From Verrucomicrobium spinosum DSM 4136 = JCM 18804 (lineage in GTDB: Bacteria; Verrucomicrobiota; Verrucomicrobiia; Verrucomicrobiales; Verrucomicrobiaceae), in contig NZ_ABIZ01000001.1 in the NCBI RefSeq assembly GCF_000172155.1, positions 1,116,001 through 1,180,000 of the forward strand: a stretch of DNA of 64,000 nt, written 5' to 3'. The translations under genes were made by a program, and so were the position numbers. The notes under the pieces are model-generated. The model had not been told where the DNA came from, did not search any database, and saw nothing but the letters and a program-made list of their open reading frames with translations. Shown here piece after piece: positions 32,535-41,419 of this stretch (positions within the stretch are counted from its first letter, which is position 1; each line of letters starts with the position of its first letter).

Positions 32535-34679
32535 CTAGTTGGGTTTATGCACTTGTTCGAGATCTTTCCACGTGTACCCAAGCTGCTGCATGAGCCGTTC
32601 ATCGAGAATTTCCTTCACATTCTGAAGCATCTTCGGAGTGTATTGTTCCAGGTATCGGCGCTCCCAGTACTTGTGGGAATCCATGGGGGCGCTTGAGCTC
32701 GAGCAGTTGTTGGTCATGCGGTTGGCGACCAGCAGCTTGTCGACTTCCACCTCCATAAAGGGATCATAGTCCGACAGCAGGTTGTGAAACGTCTTTGACT
32801 GCAAGGCCAGGGATTGGAGCATTTCTGCTCGTACAATCGTGCCCGATCCAGTTTCGTGAACACGGTTCAACCAATGTTGGTTCATGACATTCCATCGCTC
32901 AGCTGGAGAGGGCCAGAAGTAGTGGGGGCGGCGGAGGAACTCCTCAAAGGTCCAGGTGGGGGAGAATTGTGAACAAATAGTAGTGTCCTTGCCATGCTCA
33001 CGTACGAAATACTCGTAGCAGGCCAACATCCAATCCAGAGGATGCCTGACGCAGATGATGATGAAAGTGTTCCCTAGCGCATTGGACGAGGGCAGCCATC
33101 CGTGTTTCCAGTAAACACTGCCAAAAAACTGAGTTGTACGGGGAGCATTTAGCTGTCGGCTGAATAAGAATTCTATCACATTCGTGCAGGTCCTTTGAAG
33201 ACCGTGAACGAGGTATCGACGACGTGTATCGTGCCGTTCGAGCTGCCATGGCGGGGTGCATGAGTCAACGAAAACGCTCCCTTCCGGTCGAAGAAGTGCA
33301 GTGAGACCGCGTTCGCCCAAAAAGGCCAGTTGGCCTTCCGTGATGGTCCACCCTCTGAAACGAGGACTCGATCCAGGACCGATGGAACCGTCCGAAGACA
33401 GGGACAATGGCAACGGGGTGTCGTCGCCACGACTCAGTCGATAGTGCGGCCTTAACGTAAGTTGCTTGGTGAGGAGATCATCGGAAGGGTGGCTCGGCAT
33501 CAATCTGATCATGCTGGCGCTGCCCCGCTCGACAGAGATCCAATGGCCGGGGTGGGCTTTGTCTTTGGCCAATTGTCGGGTATGTCCATTGGCCCAGCCC
33601 AGGTGGAGTTTACCGTTGAGGACGTGCCATCCTACTACGCCCGCATAATTGGTCTGGGTGGCATGTTCCTCCAGTAGGACTAGACGGTGGACCGACGCCC
33701 CGGTGCCCGCTAGCTTGTACACACTCTGGCCGATCAGTAGTTGGGCTAGTTGGGCATCTTCCTCAGAAATACTAGCAACGGGATCGTACAGCATGGGTTT
33801 CCAGGCTGCCGCGAGTTCGAGAAGATGCTGCAGGCAAGTTGCTCCGTTGGTGAGTGCGGCACGGGAGGAGGATTCGTCTAACAGCCAGGGGCGAGACGAG
33901 AGATCATTCCATGGGAAGGATGTTTTTTCATCGCTGCTTTCTCCTTCTGTCCCCCGAGGGGGATTGGTATCAATCTCATGAAACGGACTGTCCGTGGAAT
34001 ACCATGCCAGATTCAGAAGCTGTGCCTGAGCGGGGATGACTTTCTCAAGTTCTCTCGAGTGGTCGCAAAGATGTTTGCAGAAATACAACGCTTTCCAGTG
34101 CCGGAGCCGGTCAATCAATGCCGGAGCCGCCAGCGTGTCGACGCCATCGCGTGGTGCGAGGTCTAGTGTTCTCCAGATGAGGTGATTCTTGTTCCATTTG
34201 CGCGCCCCCCGCCAGAAAACGGCGCCAGAAGTGCGGAAACCTTCTGTCTCAAACAGTGTTTCCGGGCAGGCGAGGGGAGTGAGGAAAGGTGTGACGACCA
34301 AAACCTCATGGAATTTGGTATTGAGTAAAGCAAAAGTGTGCAAGTCCCTTGTGGTCGTCAGGACTGCAGGAAAGGTTTTTCGTATCGCTGCTGCGTCGAA
34401 TACTTGCACATTGGGGATTCGAGCCAACAATTCTCGCATGCGGGTGGTGAGAGGACTGATCGCGCTGCAATACCATACCTCCACTGGCAAGGTGCTCCCC
34501 AGTCTGCGGAGTTCGCGCAATTGTACCCAAAGTGAGGGAAAGCTCTCCAGGCCGCCTGCGATGACGACAAGGCCCCGCCCTTGTGCAACTGGACTTGTGG
34601 GAGGGACGTATTTTCGGAGGAAGCTATCCCGAATGCGAAGGGGTGAAGATGCCTGGCTGGTGGAATTTGGTGTGGCCAT
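32535..34679 (-). CDS. GT71-like domain without DxD, fused to a sulfotransferase-like domain
   Basis: The ATG at 34679 gives 714 residues. The frame is open to 34817, but the extra 46 residues are Pro/Arg-rich. The N-terminal domain aligns with the GT71-like proteins at 15996 and 18814 (GLVVIAGGLESFPSLWVQLREL, STLPVEVWYC), but where they have LLLDADNVPMVDP it has VVTPFLTPLACP, and ESGQVLVNK is replaced by AAPALIDRL. Both metal and donor residues are lost. The beta-rich module follows. The last 230 residues look like a PAPS sulfotransferase: LVHGLQRTCTNVIEFLF as phosphate loop and ICVRHPLDWMLACYEYF as the 3'-phosphate site. It could be an inactive glycan-binding domain guiding sulfation. Confidence 0.65.
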   Translation of the reverse strand: MATPNSTSQASSPLRIRDSFLRKYVPPTSPVAQGRGLVVIAGGLESFPSLWVQLRELRRLGSTLPVEVWYCSAISPLTTRMRELLARIPNVQVFDAAAIRKTFPAVLTTTRDLHTFALLNTKFHEVLVVTPFLTPLACPETLFETEGFRTSGAVFWRGARKWNKNHLIWRTLDLAPRDGVDTLAAPALIDRLRHWKALYFCKHLCDHSRELEKVIPAQAQLLNLAWYSTDSPFHEIDTNPPRGTEGESSDEKTSFPWNDLSSRPWLLDESSSRAALTNGATCLQHLLELAAAWKPMLYDPVASISEEDAQLAQLLIGQSVYKLAGTGASVHRLVLLEEHATQTNYAGVVGWHVLNGKLHLGWANGHTRQLAKDKAHPGHWISVERGSASMIRLMPSHPSDDLLTKQLTLRPHYRLSRGDDTPLPLSLSSDGSIGPGSSPRFRGWTITEGQLAFLGERGLTALLRPEGSVFVDSCTPPWQLERHDTRRRYLVHGLQRTCTNVIEFLFSRQLNAPRTTQFFGSVYWKHGWLPSSNALGNTFIIICVRHPLDWMLACYEYFVREHGKDTTICSQFSPTWTFEEFLRRPHYFWPSPAERWNVMNQHWLNRVHETGSGTIVRAEMLQSLALQSKTFHNLLSDYDPFMEVEVDKLLVANRMTNNCSSSSAPMDSHKYWERRYLEQYTPKMLQNVKEILDERLMQQLGYTWKDLEQVHKPN

Positions 34680-35170
34680 GCAGATCGGTACTAGGGATGG
34701 AGAAATCTCGCCGGCCACTCTTAGCGACCGAGGTATTGAAACTGTTTGCAAACAACGGGGCCGGCGCGGAGTGGGAGACTCATTGTGGATAGGGGTTGGG
34801 GATTGGTTGCGCCGCACTGCGGCAGTCGCGGATGTGAAAACTGACGGATGCGATCGCCGGGTGAAGATGCTTCTTGTGCATCAATGAATGCCCAAATAGT
34901 ATTTCTTGGCCACAAGAGCAACTGCAATCAGAATTCTTCCATGCGCGATCTGTTTTGCTTCATCTGGGGAACGTCAAGATCTGGCGATTTCGTTGCGAAG
35001 CGAGAATCGCAACCTTCGCCAGACAATGGACTCTGAGTACGTATGGAGGATCACGGTTCGAGACTTCGTTGCCGTCGGTCTGACCCATGGCAATGGCGTG
35101 ACCGAACGCATTTCCGTCGAGCGGAAAAGTTTGACCGACGATAGTGTAATGAATTGACGAGCGTTAGGTA
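34680..35170. other. Intergenic region between divergent genes
   Basis: About 490 bp between the minus-strand GT71-like/sulfotransferase gene and the plus-strand DTD-family gene. I see only short overlapping frames on both strands, no coding-like composition, no RNA gene and no clear hairpin. It should hold the two divergent promoters. Confidence 0.4.
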
Positions 35171-36355
35171 ATGAACGCGATTGGAACATCAAGCATGACA
35201 AACATCTATCCCCGATATTCCAAAAACTTGCTGGAGGTCATGGTTGATGACTATCTGGACGACGTCGAAGCCTACCTGGCCCGAACGGGAAGGGCTGAAT
35301 ATCGATTGCGCAAGTCGTTTCAGATGGAGAACCTTCAGGGGGACGAGCTTTCGCGTATGCGAAACCGGAAGGTGTGCTGCATGTCACTTTTTTTCAAGCC
35401 GGCGAAGCAGGAGCAGATCAAGAATTCGCCTCAACGATCTTCTTCTGGGGAGATCATTGAGGAAGAGCTCCACAAGGTGCGGCATCCGGCATTTCAGGGG
35501 TCCCCGCGTTACGAATCAAGTTTCTGGAGCAGCTACCTCGAGAAGATCCTGAATTCGGACTTTGCAGACTGGGTGCCAGTTGCGTTTCTGGCGCGGGATC
35601 TTGGTTTTCTCCGCGATTCCCTCAAGGAGAGAGGCTGGATCGTAGTGCAGATGCGGCATGACAGCGTGGCGCACAATCCCGGAGCAATGTGGAGATACCT
35701 GGGTTTCAATTTTGACGCCAGATGCTGTTATTTTCAGGACACAGACCGGTCCTTTTCAAGCGCTCGGGCCGACAGGATGGCGAACCTGCTGACTTTGAGC
35801 CCGCGAGTGGCATTGGCGCGGCCCCTGCAGTGGTCGAACCACGGGGAGATGTCGGTCATCCTGGGCAATGATTTTGCCGTGAATCCGAGTCAAGTTCCCT
35901 TCGACTCGGCAAAAATGATGTTGGGCTACATCCTCCTCAGCATTTTGCACGAAGACCGGCTCAACAATTTCTGCTTTGAACCTGTGAGGAAACGGAACCT
36001 TGAGAAGGTGGCGCCCCTGAGTGCCCGGCACTTGAGAGAACACTTTGGCCCATTGCATCATGAAAGGGTGGGGGGCAAATGCTACCCTTACTACACATTC
36101 GACGAGCAATGGCTTAAGGAGTTTGTGTACTACCAGATGACCGAAGGGAGAATGGCTACCCTTTTGCTGGACCGGGTAAAAGAAGGTGATGAAGTTCAGG
36201 CTGCGGATATCGCGTTTCAGCGGGAACATGGGAATCTGTTGGTTTCCACGGAACCCAAAGGAGGTTCTTCAGATGCCATTGGCGGCTTGGGGCTCCCGTC
36301 AAAGCCTGCGAGGAGCCGCGGCATGAGTTTGGTGGGGCGACGGACGCCCGCTTGA
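35171..36355 (+). CDS. Uncharacterised protein with DTD motif, possible glycosyltransferase (copy 2)
   Basis: It has 394 residues from the ATG at 35171, with an alternative ATG at 35195 placing the start directly at TNIYPRYSK, where similarity to copy 1 (17624-18865) begins. The two proteins align along nearly their full length; shared landmarks include MSLFFKPA, DWVPVAFLARDL, the FQDTDRSF motif near residue 195 and HFGPLHHERVGGKCYPYYTFD. The copies lie 17 kb apart on opposite strands at the two ends of the glycosyltransferase region. A GT-A-like role is inferred from the DTD motif and setting; no characterised homologue is recognised. Confidence 0.6.
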   Translation: MNAIGTSSMTNIYPRYSKNLLEVMVDDYLDDVEAYLARTGRAEYRLRKSFQMENLQGDELSRMRNRKVCCMSLFFKPAKQEQIKNSPQRSSSGEIIEEELHKVRHPAFQGSPRYESSFWSSYLEKILNSDFADWVPVAFLARDLGFLRDSLKERGWIVVQMRHDSVAHNPGAMWRYLGFNFDARCCYFQDTDRSFSSARADRMANLLTLSPRVALARPLQWSNHGEMSVILGNDFAVNPSQVPFDSAKMMLGYILLSILHEDRLNNFCFEPVRKRNLEKVAPLSARHLREHFGPLHHERVGGKCYPYYTFDEQWLKEFVYYQMTEGRMATLLLDRVKEGDEVQAADIAFQREHGNLLVSTEPKGGSSDAIGGLGLPSKPARSRGMSLVGRRTPA

Positions 36356-36424
36356 GCAAGAAATTCACCCGGCATTCAATAATTTACTCTAGACAACACT
36401 AAAAAAAGTTCCGTACTTGGTTGC

Positions 36425-37018
36425 ATGAAAAAAATCCTCGTTGCCTTGTTTGCTGCGTTGCTCCTGACTGCAGTGGTGCCGTGTGTGCAGGCTCAACAGC
36501 CTGCCAACAGACCAGATCGGACATTGATCGAGGTCTTGCCCTTTGCCCGGGAGTTCATGAACGAGAAGTTCAAACCCAACGATCGCGAGGTGCCGGACGA
36601 ACTGAGAGCTACGACGACTGACAAGCTGCGCATCTTTGGGAAACGCAAACTCAACAAGACTGCTCCTGTTCGTGGGAGGGGATCGGCGCACTTTGGAAAA
36701 ATTGTGCTCGTTCCTGTTGGAAACTGGAAGGGTGTTATCAACGTGAAGAGTCCTTCTGCGGACGATGTCACCTACTACTATGCCTCCATTGAGTTGGAGG
36801 GGGGGAAACTGGATACCAAAATCATCCAACTTTCGACTGGTGTGGACTACGCGTGGTCGGTCGTCAAGGGGCCCGCCCAAACCACTTTCAAAATCACGGA
36901 CGGTGCGAAGGAAGTAGTGAGCCTTTCGGGGCCTGCAGCTTCCGTGAAAAGCGTCGGGTTCGCGTCAACGGTGCGCTACTTGGGCAATGAGGCCGACATC
37001 AGCGTGACCTTCGAATAG
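36425..37018 (+). CDS. Secreted protein of unknown function
   Basis: The 197-residue protein has a clear signal peptide (MKKILVALFAALLLTAVVP, cleavage likely at VQAQ near residue 25). The mature part has a short helical section with a basic patch, then about 120 residues of beta-strand pattern, suggesting one beta-sandwich. There are no cysteines in the mature part and no recognised family. It follows the DTD-family gene by 69 bp on the same strand, and no ribosome binding site is evident. Confidence 0.55.
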   Translation: MKKILVALFAALLLTAVVPCVQAQQPANRPDRTLIEVLPFAREFMNEKFKPNDREVPDELRATTTDKLRIFGKRKLNKTAPVRGRGSAHFGKIVLVPVGNWKGVINVKSPSADDVTYYYASIELEGGKLDTKIIQLSTGVDYAWSVVKGPAQTTFKITDGAKEVVSLSGPAASVKSVGFASTVRYLGNEADISVTFE

Positions 37019-37217
37019 ATGTTCCAGGATCATGCGGGGGCTTCACTCAGGAATCTCCCTGGTGAATATCCCCTTGGTCTCGCCACAGAGAAGTAGTCGA
37101 CGAGAGTCAGTTGCCTAAGGTAGAGAGGACGTTGGATTCGTCCAGCGGCAGGCAGGAGATGACGGCGAGGAACGTTCTCACGAGGCAGTAGTATAGCCAG
37201 ACGAGAATGGCACTGAC

Positions 37218-37380
37218 TCAAGCTGCATCCTTTTTGCGAATCTGGCGCTGGGCGCGGTGCGGGATCTCCCTCATCTCGTGCCGGGGTTTGGTCATCAGCT
37301 GGTAGTTTTTGGGCCGTCGTGTCTTGCATCGCGGCTCCCGTCGATGTGGCCTTTGCTGGAACGGATTGTTGGGAATGCGC
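37218..37380 (-). pseudogene. C-terminal remnant of an IS4-family-type transposase
   Basis: The minus strand reads RIPNNPFQQRPHRREPRCK followed by TRRPKNYQLMTKPRHEMRE, which is the typical C-terminal tail of IS4-group transposases (RRPKxYxLMTxPRxExR). Upstream the frame gives nothing transposase-like, and no terminal repeats are found, so only the last ~55 codons survive. The whole gap 37019-37623 holds no other gene. Confidence 0.7.
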
Positions 37381-37623
37381 TCCAGTATTTCTGCCGAGTC
37401 GGTGTTGGGACTGGCAGGCGCTGGAGGCACTCCACAAGCGCCACTGCCACATAGCACAACGGCTCTAGAGTGTGTCGATGTGGATGAGTTCGAATGCAGC
37501 TTGAATGCGGTTGCAAATCCTCCATCTTGCACCACGGATCACCATTGCAGGGTGGGTATTGCGTGCGGCGGCTGGAGGTGCACGGTCTAATTTCCCTGGA
37601 AATCTGAAAGTAGATATCTCGCC

Positions 37624-38748
37624 ATGAAAAAAAACGTTTGGACTGCGTTCTTACTGGTGATTGGCTTTGCAGGCTTTGCGGCCGCGCAGGATGCTGGTGA
37701 TCTCCCGAAGGTGCTTAGGGCGACTGTCTCGGCATATGAGCAGCTTCTGAGTGAGAGTGAACTGGCGGCGACGGGGCAATATGAAGTCAAGGTGCTTGAC
37801 ACTCACAAGCCCATTCAGCGGTTCAGGGATATCTACTTCTCGCAGAAAAAAAAGCGGCCTATCATTGATGATCAGGCCTTCGACGCTGTCTATGCCAGGC
37901 TGGTGGGGAACTGGCCAGGTGACACTCCGTGGGAAGGGCTTTTTATCGGCGAAGGCCGCCATCTGAAGTCGGGAAACGAGGAGCAGTTCTTTGATGGTTC
38001 TATTTATGCCCAGCGCACCATAGGGGGTAATGTGATTGTTTTGAATGACGAGGCGATTCTCACACGCGTTCCTGACTACCTGGGTACCTTTTCCACGTTA
38101 AATAGCAATTTGGAGTTTGGAAAGTCGTTTGGAGACTCCTGGTCATCTTCAGGTGTTTCTCTTGTGGAACTTCTGGATCAAGCCATGAGCCCGAAGGCCG
38201 AAATCACTCTGGAGGGCGACTATCTGAAGTGCACGATACCTGCGTTTGGAGGTGTTTCCAACGTCGATCTAAGGATCCAGATCGAGCTTGAGCCCGGAAA
38301 GGTATTCCTCCCCAAGACCATATGGGTTGCGAGGTCCTTGGCGGGAAAAAACGTTCCCATTGAACTCCTCAATGGTTCCAAGATTGAGTACATGGACTAC
38401 CGCCTCGTCAATGGAAAGATCTATCTGCCCTACGCGATCAAGGGCACTAGCTATACAAGCCTCGAATCAAGCTTTGACGACCCTCAGTTGCGCGATGAAT
38501 TGTTTAAGCATACGAAATTGCGAGTTGATCCAGGAGTGGTGATTCCCCTCGTGGAACACACGCTTCGTATCAACTCATTGACGCTGCGCCCCAAGGCGGA
38601 CGGCAGTTCGATTCAACTTCCTGTTACCGTGGGTACTATCGTGAAAGATAGAATGCTCAACAAGGAGTATATTTTTGAAAACTCCATTTTAAAGAAAGCC
38701 AACGGACTCAAGAATGACTCGAAGAATAAGTATACTTCTCTGCATTAA
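37624..38748 (+). CDS. Secreted protein of unknown function, C-terminus rewritten by IS630 insertion
   Basis: The product has 374 residues with a signal peptide (MKKNVWTAFLLVIGFAGFAAA). The mature protein is mixed alpha/beta without a recognised motif. Codon 370 starts at 38731, exactly at the TA target of the IS630 element. Removing the element joins AATAAG to TAG, so the original gene ended after residue 369 (KNDSKNK-stop). The element now supplies five extra residues (YTSLH) and its own TAA. The protein is therefore almost intact and may still function. Confidence 0.65.
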   Translation: MKKNVWTAFLLVIGFAGFAAAQDAGDLPKVLRATVSAYEQLLSESELAATGQYEVKVLDTHKPIQRFRDIYFSQKKKRPIIDDQAFDAVYARLVGNWPGDTPWEGLFIGEGRHLKSGNEEQFFDGSIYAQRTIGGNVIVLNDEAILTRVPDYLGTFSTLNSNLEFGKSFGDSWSSSGVSLVELLDQAMSPKAEITLEGDYLKCTIPAFGGVSNVDLRIQIELEPGKVFLPKTIWVARSLAGKNVPIELLNGSKIEYMDYRLVNGKIYLPYAIKGTSYTSLESSFDDPQLRDELFKHTKLRVDPGVVIPLVEHTLRINSLTLRPKADGSSIQLPVTVGTIVKDRMLNKEYIFENSILKKANGLKNDSKNKYTSLH

Positions 38749-39857
38749 GAATTCGGGATTTCAAAGAGCTGGAAGTTTTCAGTTACCAAGGATTGCAGAT
38801 ATCTGCGATTGGCTTCGCTCAGTGAGTCAAGATACTCATCGATTGCCGCCCTGAAGAGCGCAAAGCTCTCAAAGTACTTGTTTCTCAAGCATCGAGTCTT
38901 CACCAGTCGCCACACCCGCTCGATAAGATTCAAATTCGGTGAGTAGGGTGGCAGGTAGAGTAGCTCTATGCCAAGCCCTTCAGCCACCTCCCCCACCAGC
39001 CGGCTTCTTTGATACCGAGCGTTGTCCATCACCAGGGTTATGGGCTCGTTTCCATAGGTTTCGTATATCTTGGTGATCAAGTCACACACCACCTGCTCAT
39101 TGATCGAGTCCGTGGTGCGAATGCTGACAAAATCATGATCGCGGGTCTCCACGGCTCCCAGCACGTTGTAACGTTGCCGCCCACTGGCGCTGGGTACGAA
39201 GATCCGGGTGAAAGACCAGATCATGCCCAAAAACGAACCCAGCACAAAATGGGCGGCATCAACGAAAAAAACCCGCCTTCGCCCCTGCTGAGCCTCGTCC
39301 AGGCGGGGCAGCAACTCTTCATGAAGGAACTCAAATTGCAGTTGCACATCTGCTCCCCCGGGCACCGCGGCGGTCTTGCGAAACTTCAAGCCCAAGCCGA
39401 TCATGATCCTCCTGGCCTGGGCGTCGGAGAGCCGGATGCCGCTGATTTGCTCGATTCTGGCAGCACCTTCACCTGAGGTGGCGACCGGATCTTGCTCAAA
39501 AGACTTGGCAATGTGCTCCAGCCATGGAGCAACACTGCTGGTGGGCCTGTAATAGCGGTCCTCCAAGAGCCCGGCCAACCCGCCATCACGGTAGAGCTTG
39601 AGATAGTTGGTGACGGTGTCCTCGCAGAGGCTGAGCGCCTGGGCAATGGCCTGATGTGGGACCTTGAGATGATGCAGCCGCACCGTCATCAACCGGTGGC
39701 GGGTCCGCAGGTCAATCTCTGGATCGTCGAGTTCTTCGGCAATAGCTTCAAGGTCTTCGCTGCACAAATCAATCTTGATCATGTGTCTATAGTACTTCCA
39801 TCGAACCTACTAGCAACCACATAACAACCGAATCCGAAATCTTCATGCAGAGAAGTA
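38733..39857 (-). mobile_element. IS630-family insertion sequence, complete
   Basis: The 1125-bp element is bounded by TA duplications at 38731-38732 and 39858-39859, the IS630/Tc1 signature. The terminal inverted repeats read TACTTCTCTGCATTAAG at the left end and TACTTCTCTGCATGAAG at the right end in reverse complement, and continue imperfectly. It carries one transposase frame on the minus strand, whose stop lies inside the left repeat. Confidence 0.93.
38745..39782 (-). CDS. IS630-family transposase
   Basis: This is a single uninterrupted 345-residue frame. The N-terminal helix-turn-helix (VRLHHLKVPHQAIAQALSL) recognises the ends. The DDE catalytic triad is visible: FFVDAAHF (first Asp near 175), LVMDNARYQ (second Asp near 260) and LPPYSPNLNLIERVWRLVK (final Glu near 295, the typical IS630 NxIE block). 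All key residues are intact, so the element could be mobile. Confidence 0.95.
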   Translation of the reverse strand: MIKIDLCSEDLEAIAEELDDPEIDLRTRHRLMTVRLHHLKVPHQAIAQALSLCEDTVTNYLKLYRDGGLAGLLEDRYYRPTSSVAPWLEHIAKSFEQDPVATSGEGAARIEQISGIRLSDAQARRIMIGLGLKFRKTAAVPGGADVQLQFEFLHEELLPRLDEAQQGRRRVFFVDAAHFVLGSFLGMIWSFTRIFVPSASGRQRYNVLGAVETRDHDFVSIRTTDSINEQVVCDLITKIYETYGNEPITLVMDNARYQRSRLVGEVAEGLGIELLYLPPYSPNLNLIERVWRLVKTRCLRNKYFESFALFRAAIDEYLDSLSEANRRYLQSLVTENFQLFEIPNS

Positions 39858-39859
39858 TA

Positions 39860-40273
39860 GTTTGGGGACTTCTGTCGCCGCCTTGGTGATCTTCGGCAGG
39901 GGCAGGCTGCGGCTGTCACCGGACCAGTCATGCGATGCATGCTATCCCTTAGGCGGGGGCTCCAGGGGGAATCTTAAGACCATCGAAACCGATGTGTCAT
40001 GGTGAAAATAGTCGGCTCTTTGTGATCCCGATGTTCCAGCGTAATCGACAACGAGTCATCCGTGTCAAATCTATGCACGCAACTCTCCGCAGACTCTTGT
40101 AGCCGGGCAATCCGAGGATGTGGCCGCGCACGTCTCGCGGGCAGTGCACTCTTGTGCGGCAATAATTGAGCAAAGTTGGGCAAGATCGGCTGTGAACAAG
40201 ACTGCCCAAGGTGCGACTTGTCCCTCTGAACCGGGATCAAGTTCACAAGAGTGGCTTGCCTGGTGTGGATCTT
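39860..40273. other. Intergenic region between IS630 and the export operon
   Basis: About 410 bp. The short frames on both strands lack coding character. It should contain the promoter of the export operon starting at 40274; I could not fix a -10/-35 pair. Confidence 0.35.
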
Positions 40274-41419
40274 ATGAATGCCCCCACCCCTACGTTGCGG
40301 CAGTCCGGAGGCTTGAATGCAAGCAGGTCTGGAATATACAGGTTGCTGTCGTTTGGTCAACGTTACAAGACAAGGCTTGCCTGGGGCGTTGGGCTGGTGG
40401 GGGGCTTGGTGGTGGCCGTGTGGTTTTACCTAAACCAAGGTGACAAGGATGGCCAAGTGGTGCACGGCAATGGGCGCATCGAAGCGACGGAGGTGGACAT
40501 TGCGACAAAGACTGCCGGCCGGCTCGATGAGGTGCTGGTAAACGAGGGGGATTTTGTTGTCGAGGGGCAGGTTCTTGCCCGCATCCAATCGGACTCCATT
40601 CAAGCCCAGCTAGCCGAAGCGGAGGCGCAGCACCGCCAGGCCAGAAATGCCGTGATCAGTGCCTCAGCCCAAGTGCGAGCGAGGGAGAGTGACAAGCTGG
40701 CCGCCGAAGCAGTCGTGGTGCAGAGAGAAAGTGAGCTTTACGCCGAGAGGCTCCGCCTGGATCGTTCCGAGGCTTTGGCCAAGCGTGGAGCGCTGGCCGT
40801 GCAGACTCTGGACGATGATCGGGCCAGGGTAAAGAGTTCGGAGGCCGCCATCAGTGCCGCCAAGGCGCAGGTTGCAGCGGCAGAGGCCGCTGTGGAGGCC
40901 TCGAAAGCACAAATGGAAGGGGCCAATTCCACTGTGGAGGCCGCTGGTGCGACCATCGCCCGAATCAAGTCGGATATAGCCGACTGCACTCTGTTGGCAC
41001 CTCGGGCTGGGCGGGTGCAATATCGCATCACACAGCCGGGAGAGGTGCTCGGGGCAGGAGGAAAGGTGCTCAATATCGTGGACCTGAGCGATGTTTACAT
41101 GACCTTCTTCCTGCCTGAAACAGTGGTTGGGCGTGTGCCATTGGGAGCTGAGGCTCGCATAATCCTCGACGCCGTTCCCCAGTATGTCATTCCAGCGCGG
41201 ATCACCTACGTGGCGAGTGTCGCCCAGTTCACCCCCAAAACGGTAGAGACGGCCAGTGAACGGCAGAAGCTGATGTTCCGCGTGAAGGCGCGGATCGATC
41301 CGGAGCTTTTGTTGAAGCATCTCCAGCAAGTCAAGACGGGGGTGCCGGGTACTGCCTGGCTGAATCTGGAGGCTGGCGCTTCCTGGCCCTCCCACCTGAG
41401 TATCAAGGTGCCCGAATGA
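40274..41419 (+). CDS. HlyD-family membrane fusion protein of an ABC exporter
   Basis: The ATG at 40274 gives 381 residues (the frame is open to 40211). One N-terminal helix ([17 protein letters not shown]) anchors it. A biotinyl/lipoyl-like half motif follows ([19 protein letters not shown]...[13 protein letters not shown]), then a long coiled-coil hairpin rich in Ala/Glu (about 115-250), the second half motif ([22 protein letters not shown]) and a beta-barrel. This is the YhiI/YbhG architecture. It overlaps the ABC gene by four bases. It should bridge the inner membrane permease to an outer-membrane channel encoded elsewhere. Confidence 0.9.
   Translation: MNAPTPTLRQSGGLNASRSGIYRLLSFGQRYKTRLAWGVGLVGGLVVAVWFYLNQGDKDGQVVHGNGRIEATEVDIATKTAGRLDEVLVNEGDFVVEGQVLARIQSDSIQAQLAEAEAQHRQARNAVISASAQVRARESDKLAAEAVVVQRESELYAERLRLDRSEALAKRGALAVQTLDDDRARVKSSEAAISAAKAQVAAAEAAVEASKAQMEGANSTVEAAGATIARIKSDIADCTLLAPRAGRVQYRITQPGEVLGAGGKVLNIVDLSDVYMTFFLPETVVGRVPLGAEARIILDAVPQYVIPARITYVASVAQFTPKTVETASERQKLMFRVKARIDPELLLKHLQQVKTGVPGTAWLNLEAGASWPSHLSIKVPE

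Noticed and set aside
37030-37452. 140-residue minus-strand frame beside the IS4 remnant
   Set aside because: It overlaps the recognisable transposase tail in another frame and has no coherent pattern.
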